From assembly GCF_000758585.1 (NCBI RefSeq), contig NZ_CP009281.1, forward strand, positions 5,890,001 to 5,954,000: DNA of 64,000 nucleotides. The letters run 5' to 3'. A program made the translations under genes and the position numbers. How positions within the stretch are numbered: the first letter of the stretch is position 1; every line of letters begins with the position of its first letter. Source of the DNA: Paenibacillus sp. FSL R5-0345 (GTDB lineage Bacteria; Bacillota; Bacilli; Paenibacillales; Paenibacillaceae). Below, in pieces: positions 59,077 to 64,000 of the stretch. Below the pieces are notes generated by a model. The model was not told the origin of the DNA. It ran no database searches and worked only from the letters and a program-made list of their open reading frames with translations.

Positions 59077-62000
59077 TTGAAAAGCATATCATTAAAATGG
59101 GGAGCAACACTTGTTGCCCTTAACACCTTATTCAGTGGTACACTCTATGCATCTGCAGCTGAAATCACTCTACCGTTTTCTGATTTAACAGAAATACAAC
59201 AGACGAAAAGTGCCGCAATCCTCGAGGCTGCTCGTCTAGGATTGCTTAAAGGTGACCCGAACGGACAATTCAGACCCACTGCCACAATTACTCGCCAAGA
59301 GCTGGCAGCCATTCTAGCGAAGACCTTAAAGCTAGATTCCTCAGTGAACCCCGCTTCTTCCTTTAAAGATGTATCTGACTCCAGTTGGAGTGTCTCCGCT
59401 ATTGAAGCAGTGAAGAAGGCAGGATTTATGGAGGGTGATCTTACAGGTAATTTTAATCCATTCAGGCCTGTAACCAGAGAAGAGCTTGCAGTTATATTTG
59501 TACGTGCTATCCATGGAATTGGGGCGCAAGGTGGACATGCCCACAAGGTTAATGATGAATCCGCAATCAGCAATTGGGCAAAAGAGTACACCGATGTCGC
59601 ACTTCGCCTTAAACTTATAGATTCTCCCGAAGATATATTCAGCCCCAAAGGTACTGTACAGCGCCAGGATATAGCTTCTTTTCTGCTGAATATTTTTAAA
59701 GAAGAACAACAAACGGCAACGATCGACAATATCGATGGAGATTTCGTAACGATCAATGGCACACCTTACCTCATTGAAGATAGCCTTAAAGAATTAATGA
59801 CTGTTAACAACCATGATGCTTTAAAAGGAGCTGTTCTTAAGTTCAATTCCTTGAATCGTCATGTGCACGGTTTACAGGAGCTAGAAATTGTACAAAAAGG
59901 GGTTCAACTAAATACCTCCGGCTTACCTTCTAGTTCTTTACTTAACATTTCAGGAAATGATGTTGTTATTAAAGGTGATGTTTCCGGTGATTTGAAGATC
60001 AAAAATGGCGTTTCGAGTATAACCTTTCAGGGCCAAGTGGGGCAGATCATTGTGGATTCTATAACTCCAGTTACTATTCATGGTAGCTCTTCCCTGCAAA
60101 CCTTAAAAATAGTTGAAGGCGGCGCTAAGATTACCCTCGATCCAGCCCTGTCTATTCAAAATCTGCAGTTGCCCGGCAACAGTCTGCCTTCGCATTTCAT
60201 AACAAATTACACAGCCATTCAAGGTAATATCAAAATGGTTCAAAATACATCCGGAGTTATTGCTCCTGCATATACTCCGTCCACGTCTGCTAACGCCGTG
60301 AGCGATTCGACTCCTGAGCCTTCTCCGGTGGCCACTCCGAGTCCTTCTCCGGTGGCGACCCCGAGTCCTTCTCCGGTGGCGACCCCGAGTCCTTCTCCGG
60401 TGGCGACCCCGAGTCCTTCTCCGGTAGCGACTCCGAGTCCTTCTCCGGTGGTTACTCCGAGTCCTTCTCCGGTGGTGACCCCGAGTCCTTCTCCGGTGGC
60501 GACCCCGAGTCCTTCTCCGGTAGCGACTCCGAGTCCTTCTCCGGTGGTGACCCCGAGTCCTTCTCCGGTGGCGACCCCGAGTCCTTCTCCGGTAGCGACT
60601 CCGAGTCCTTCTCCGGTGGTTACTCCGAGTCCTTCTCCGGTGGTTACTCCGAGTCCTTCTCCGGTGGTGACCCCGAGCCCTTCTCCGGTGGCGACTCCGA
60701 GTCCTTCTCCGGTGGTGACCCCGAGTCCTTCTCCGGTGGTGACCCCGAGTCCTTCTCCGGTGGCGACCCCGAGTCCTTCTCCGGTAGCGACTCCGAGTCC
60801 TTCTCCGGTGGCGACTCCTGAGCCTACACCTACCCCGACTCCGGTGAACCATGCACCAGTCGTGCAAAAAAATATTGATCCAATATCTGCTCTGATCACC
60901 AGTGGCACTCAAAACGTTGATATCAGCAACGTGTTCATTGATCCGGATGGCGACCCGCTTACATTCGTGGCTTCCTCCTCTGATGCTGGCGTCGCCACTG
61001 TATCTGTAAATGGTAATCGTCTCAACCTTGTTCCGGTCCATTCAGGTACAGCCACGATTACCATAACAGTAATGGACGGTCGAGGCGGCATTAACACCGC
61101 AACTTTTGTATTCACTGTAACGTCTAATCAGCCGCCAATTGTGATATCTGAAATCACTACTCAGCTCTTAACCCCAGGTATCACGGCCCCACGTACATTT
61201 GATCTGGGGCAGCTTTTTCAAGATCCAGACAATGACAGGCTTACTTATTCAGCTTCTATAGATAACGTAAATGCTGGCACACTTAGCCTTAATGGCAACA
61301 TTCTGACGGTAACTCCGGCAGCTAATAGTTCAGCGAGTGGTTTAGTGACCCTCATAGCAAGCGATGGTAAAGGAGGTTCAACTACCACAGCTTTCACCTT
61401 GATTACAGCCCAGCTTGTAAACAACGGCTTTGTGCCAATAACCACCAAGCAAGGTATACCGAATCTTTCCTTCGACATTTCCAAGCTGATTCCTAACCAG
61501 AACCAATTTAAAGTGTACACAGAAAACATCAAGGGTTCATTAAGCGGACCAGTAACTCTGAATGGAGTTATATGGAATGGCCCTACAAGTCCAGGAACGG
61601 TATGGATAGTAGGTTCTGATGGCAATGCGGTTGTATTATCCATAAGCGTGGCTTCACAGGGTACCTCTGAGCTATTCTTCTCAGAGTATCTGGACGGCGG
61701 GAATGGCAGAATTGCAGTCGAACTGTATTACAGAGGAAATGGTACTCCCAATGATATGGCAGAAGGCTACACTCTAGAGGTCCACCAATTTATGAAAGCA
61801 ACCCAAAGCAAACAGGTTTATTCCCGTCCATTATTTCCTGTATTCCCAACAATGCCGTATATTTTTATAGATTCTACTTTTGGGGACGCATTTGATTTAT
61901 TAAATATCTTCTATTACAATGACGATCTGAGTCTATATAATCCAGGAGCATATAATATTACAGCATTAGTACTGAAGAAAAACGGCCAAATCGTAGATGT

Positions 62001-62160
62001 TCTCGGTGATCCTTCTTCTACTCAGCAATTCCTCTCCACAGGTGGAACTATTGTCCGAAAATCTGGTATATACACTGGATCACAGCAGTTTTCACTTGAG
62101 GGTGAGTGGAATCAATATCCAAAAGGAACTTACTATTATTTCGGAAGCCATACTCCTTGA
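59077..62160 (+). CDS. S-layer-homology surface protein with 21x SPVATPSP repeats and Ig/cadherin-like domains
   Basis: The 1027-residue protein has a signal peptide (SISLKWGATLVALNTLFSGT...ASA). Three SLH domains follow (about residues 30-80, 90-140 and 150-200; LLKGDPNGQFRPTATITRQELAAI is typical) and anchor it to pyruvylated wall polymer. Residues 210-400 are beta-rich. Residues 415-585 are an extended Pro/Ser/Thr linker encoded by 24-bp repeats. Two cadherin/Ig-like domains with FIDPDGDPLTF and LFQDPDNDRLTY calcium-type motifs come next. The C-terminal part (ELFFSEYLDGGNGRIAVELYY) resembles a lamin-tail domain. It starts with TTG (AAGGAAGGGG upstream). Confidence 0.9.
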   Translation: MKSISLKWGATLVALNTLFSGTLYASAAEITLPFSDLTEIQQTKSAAILEAARLGLLKGDPNGQFRPTATITRQELAAILAKTLKLDSSVNPASSFKDVSDSSWSVSAIEAVKKAGFMEGDLTGNFNPFRPVTREELAVIFVRAIHGIGAQGGHAHKVNDESAISNWAKEYTDVALRLKLIDSPEDIFSPKGTVQRQDIASFLLNIFKEEQQTATIDNIDGDFVTINGTPYLIEDSLKELMTVNNHDALKGAVLKFNSLNRHVHGLQELEIVQKGVQLNTSGLPSSSLLNISGNDVVIKGDVSGDLKIKNGVSSITFQGQVGQIIVDSITPVTIHGSSSLQTLKIVEGGAKITLDPALSIQNLQLPGNSLPSHFITNYTAIQGNIKMVQNTSGVIAPAYTPSTSANAVSDSTPEPSPVATPSPSPVATPSPSPVATPSPSPVATPSPSPVATPSPSPVVTPSPSPVVTPSPSPVATPSPSPVATPSPSPVVTPSPSPVATPSPSPVATPSPSPVVTPSPSPVVTPSPSPVVTPSPSPVATPSPSPVVTPSPSPVVTPSPSPVATPSPSPVATPSPSPVATPEPTPTPTPVNHAPVVQKNIDPISALITSGTQNVDISNVFIDPDGDPLTFVASSSDAGVATVSVNGNRLNLVPVHSGTATITITVMDGRGGINTATFVFTVTSNQPPIVISEITTQLLTPGITAPRTFDLGQLFQDPDNDRLTYSASIDNVNAGTLSLNGNILTVTPAANSSASGLVTLIASDGKGGSTTTAFTLITAQLVNNGFVPITTKQGIPNLSFDISKLIPNQNQFKVYTENIKGSLSGPVTLNGVIWNGPTSPGTVWIVGSDGNAVVLSISVASQGTSELFFSEYLDGGNGRIAVELYYRGNGTPNDMAEGYTLEVHQFMKATQSKQVYSRPLFPVFPTMPYIFIDSTFGDAFDLLNIFYYNDDLSLYNPGAYNITALVLKKNGQIVDVLGDPSSTQQFLSTGGTIVRKSGIYTGSQQFSLEGEWNQYPKGTYYYFGSHTP
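60322..60825 (+). repeat. 24-bp coding tandem repeat, 21 copies
   Basis: The unit TCTCCGGTGGCGACCCCGAG plus TCCT encodes SPVATPSP. Units differ at the two codons after GTG/GTA (GCGACC, GCGACT, GTTACT, GTGACC). The trio GTGGTGACC, GTGGCGACC, GTAGCGACT recurs in order at units 7-9, 10-12 and 18-20, showing duplications of three units at once. Confidence 0.95.
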
Positions 62161-62241
62161 GCACAGGAAGGAACTCAACTCTCAATACTAAACATTCCAG
62201 CTATAAAAAGCGGCTCTCCAAAGCAGCCCTATTAATGTAAA

Positions 62242-62293
62242 AAACAAGAAGGCAGTGATCCTCAGATATTAGAGAATCACTGCCTTCTTGTTT
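62242..62293. terminator. Terminator of the SLH-protein gene
   Basis: An 18-bp stem AAACAAGAAGGCAGTGAT / ATCACTGCCTTCTTGTTT around CCTCAGATATTAGAGA, 82 nt after the stop. It resembles the hairpin at 37962-38000 (shared CAGTGAT-CCTC and ATCACTG). Confidence 0.9.
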
Positions 62294-62433
62294 ATCTGCA
62301 TTGCATAACGTTAAGTGCACGTTGGGCAAACTTCGGAAACCTTTGAGTTCATTGCATTCTGTACACTTATTTCATAACCTCTTCCACATATCACTTCAAA
62401 CCTATCGCTCCCTCGGTTCTTAGCTACACGGTT

Positions 62434-63717
62434 TCACATCAGATATCTTAAATATAAATATACACTTGAGATCACAATGGACAACAGCATCAAAGGAAAA
62501 CCCACCTTCAAGTACTTCATGAATGTGATTGGGTAGCCCTCTTTACCAGCTAGACCCGCAACGATCAGATTGGCACTGGCACCGATTAATGTACCATTTC
62601 CGCCCAAGCAAGCGCCCAAGGCCAAGCTCCACCAGAGGGGCTCCAGATTGGTAATCCCCATCTGCCCCATCTCCTGAATCAAAGGAATCATCGTTGCTAC
62701 AAACGGAATATTATCAAGAAATGCAGAAGCAATTGCACTCACCCATAAGATCATCATTGAGCTCTTTAGTACATCTCCGCCCGTTAATTCGATTGCTTTG
62801 GCAGCCAGCTCTGCGATGACGCCCGTCTCTACGAGTCCTGATACGAGAACAAACAGCCCGATAAAAAAGAAAATCGTAATCCACTCCACGCTGTGAAAAG
62901 CTTTCTCCAGCATATGTTCTCCCCCGGTCAGCAAAAGCAGTAAAAAAGCCCCTGCCAAGGCCACTGTAGCCGATTCCAACTGTAGCAGCTGATGTAAAAA
63001 AAAGCCTGTAATCGTAAGGCCAAGCACGATCAAGCATTTTCGCAGTAGCTTATGATCCGTAATCATTGCCTTTTCATCCATGTCCATAATGCTTTGCTGC
63101 AATTCCGGAGTGGATTTAATTTGCTTCCCAAACATCAATAGGAAAAGCGGGATATACGCCAACATAATGATAATAATCACGGGTGTCAGATTGCTGATAA
63201 AGGACATAAACGTCAGCTCTTTCACCGCACTGCCAATCATAATATTCGGCGGATCTCCGATCAATGTTGCTGTGCCGCCGACATTCGATGCGATAATTTG
63301 TGACATCAAAAAAGGCAGCGGATTTATGCGCAGTTGTCTTGTAATACTGAAGGTAACGGGTACCATAAGTAGCACTGTTGTAACATTATCCAAGAAGGCA
63401 GAAGCCACAGCAGTAATAACAAATAAGGCAATCAGTATCCGTCTCGGCTTCCCTTTCGCCAGCTTAGCTGATTTCACGGCCGCATATTTAAAGAGCCCTG
63501 TCTCTGCAGTAATTCCTACAATCATCATCATGCCTACAAGTAATCCAATGGTATTAAAATCGATGTGATGCAATGCCGTCTCCTGATCCACAATGCCCAT
63601 CGCTACCATAACAATAGCACCTAACATCGCTAGGATCGTACGGTGAATTTTTTCAGATATAATCAGTCCATAAATCAGTAGAAAAATACCTATCGCCCAA
63701 ATTGCTTGCTGTTCCAT
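62434..63717 (-). CDS. ArsB/NhaD-family ion transporter
   Basis: The 427-residue protein has about 11-12 membrane helices with an internal two-fold repeat: the ASAFLDNVTTVLLMVP and ASAFLDNIPFVATMIPL segments. It also has SQIIASNVGGTATLIGDPPNIMIG and ACLGGNGTLIGASANLIVAGLA. These are hallmarks of the ion-transporter superfamily branch with ArsB, NhaD and the animal P protein. The ion could be arsenite, sodium/proton or a dicarboxylate. No ars regulator or reductase is adjacent, so arsenite is unsupported. The ATG has CGGGGG upstream. Confidence 0.88.
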   Translation of the reverse strand: MEQQAIWAIGIFLLIYGLIISEKIHRTILAMLGAIVMVAMGIVDQETALHHIDFNTIGLLVGMMMIVGITAETGLFKYAAVKSAKLAKGKPRRILIALFVITAVASAFLDNVTTVLLMVPVTFSITRQLRINPLPFLMSQIIASNVGGTATLIGDPPNIMIGSAVKELTFMSFISNLTPVIIIIMLAYIPLFLLMFGKQIKSTPELQQSIMDMDEKAMITDHKLLRKCLIVLGLTITGFFLHQLLQLESATVALAGAFLLLLLTGGEHMLEKAFHSVEWITIFFFIGLFVLVSGLVETGVIAELAAKAIELTGGDVLKSSMMILWVSAIASAFLDNIPFVATMIPLIQEMGQMGITNLEPLWWSLALGACLGGNGTLIGASANLIVAGLAGKEGYPITFMKYLKVGFPLMLLSIVISSVYLYLRYLM

Positions 63718-63819
63718 AAAATCCCCCGGTCCTTCTATTTAATTTCTTAAATCTATATCCTATTAATCATAAATTAGAATTGTGTTTTTCGCACTGGGAT
63801 TTTAAAGTCCAATTCACAG

Positions 63820-63856
63820 AAAACGGCTCTACCGAATATTCTTCGGCGAGCCGCTT
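63820..63856 (-). terminator. Terminator after the partial right-edge gene
   Basis: AGCGGCTCGCCGAA pairs with TTCGGTAGAGCCGTT (imperfect), followed by TTCTGTG on the minus strand, 11 nt after the stop at 63867. Confidence 0.8.
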
Positions 63857-63866
63857 ATGAATTCTA

Positions 63867-64000
63867 TTATTTCATCTTCAGTGCCTGCGGCTCCTTGAAA
63901 GCAGTTAGCTTCCCTTTGCTCTGTACAATAATCATCCCGTTCTCCAGCAAGGTTGGGCCAAATACTCTATCTGGTGTTTTGAGCTGTAAGATCGGTTTTG
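63867..64000 (-). CDS. C-terminus of a PQQ/beta-propeller-like protein (cut by window edge)
   Basis: The last 43 codons of a minus-strand gene are in the window. They include QLKTPDRVFGPTLLENGMII and VQSKGKLTAFKEPQALKMK, then stop. The pattern VFGPTLLENGMIIVQSKGKLTAF is like a PQQ-type propeller blade (BamB-like). Too little is present to name the function. A terminator follows the stop. Confidence 0.6.
   Translation of the reverse strand, partial: KPILQLKTPDRVFGPTLLENGMIIVQSKGKLTAFKEPQALKMK

Noticed and set aside
60322..60825. Possible CRISPR array
   Set aside because: The 24-bp units are directly adjacent without spacers and are in frame in a Pro/Ser/Thr linker; no cas gene is present.
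60103..61041. Long minus-strand frames (312 and 222 codons) across the SLH-protein gene
   Set aside because: They are the reverse reading of the 24-bp repeat, giving monotonous Arg- or Gly/Glu-rich sequence. They lack a start site, and the plus-strand gene is clearly real.

Overview
The window looks like chromosomal DNA of a Paenibacillus-type Gram-positive (Bacillota). The reasons are strong AGGAGG-type ribosome sites, many perfect-stem terminators, Bacillus-style regulation (lysine riboswitch, T-box leader, catabolite-repression cre sites, ROK-type XylR, YesM/YesN two-component pair, ABC-F YkpA), an S-layer-homology protein, and lineage-typical dispersed intergenic repeats. I saw no rRNA or tRNA gene, no complete insertion sequence, no prophage and no CRISPR array. 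Most genes lie on the minus strand.

Layout. 1-3.5 kb: the 5' part of a large GAF histidine kinase, translationally coupled to a response regulator fused to a PPM phosphatase. 3.7-9.1 kb: small envelope and stress-type proteins, an SH3b-NlpC/P60 cell-wall hydrolase, a CDF metal exporter and a histidine phosphatase. 9.2-13.4 kb: ABC-F protein YkpA, an MBL-fold hydrolase and a CvfC-like NifU-N/HEAT protein. 13.4-15.4 kb: lysine riboswitch and the lysine permease it should control, followed by a cluster of short palindromes. 15.8-17 kb: transglutaminase-like protein. 17.1-27.4 kb: a carbohydrate-uptake locus (YesM/YesN sensor pair, two LplB/LplC-type permeases, a binding lipoprotein, cytoplasmic GH95 alpha-L-fucosidase). 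27.6-32.3 kb: xylB, xylA and divergent xylR with operator and cre. 32.5-37.7 kb: glutaredoxin, trxB, a P1B-4 metal ATPase behind a Fur/PerR-like box, and an AroB-type synthase. 38-41.6 kb: an orphan PEP-utilising-enzyme-like protein, O-acetylhomoserine sulfhydrylase and deoC. 41.9-43.3 kb: a two-gene module of a STAS-like protein and a thiolase-fold KAS III homologue that keeps the active-site Cys but lacks His and Asn. 43.4-50.9 kb: prohibitin-like protein, lipoprotein, Rrf2 regulator with a 33-bp palindrome in front, LLM oxidoreductase, SulP permease, a DAHP synthase/chorismate mutase behind a T-box with a UUC (Phe) specifier, and glutathione peroxidase.

51-58.9 kb: the most interesting operon. 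It holds a sulfonate/taurine-type ABC transporter (ATPase, two permeases, binding lipoprotein) interleaved with two paralogous pairs of APS-reductase-alpha-like flavoprotein and 2[4Fe-4S] ferredoxin. This resembles the proteobacterial asfABC aryl-desulfonation module in duplicated form. The promoter is followed by a terminator-like hairpin before the first start codon, so attenuation is plausible. 59-64 kb: S-layer-homology protein with 21 copies of a 24-bp Pro/Ser/Thr-coding repeat, an ArsB/NhaD-type transporter, and the C-terminus of a PQQ/beta-propeller-like gene cut by the window edge.

Between genes there are at least four families of structured repeats. The best is a 96-bp double hairpin present twice in full (plus one half copy) whose arms differ between copies but keep pairing. 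Another family recurs just upstream of the start codons of xylB and the metal ATPase.
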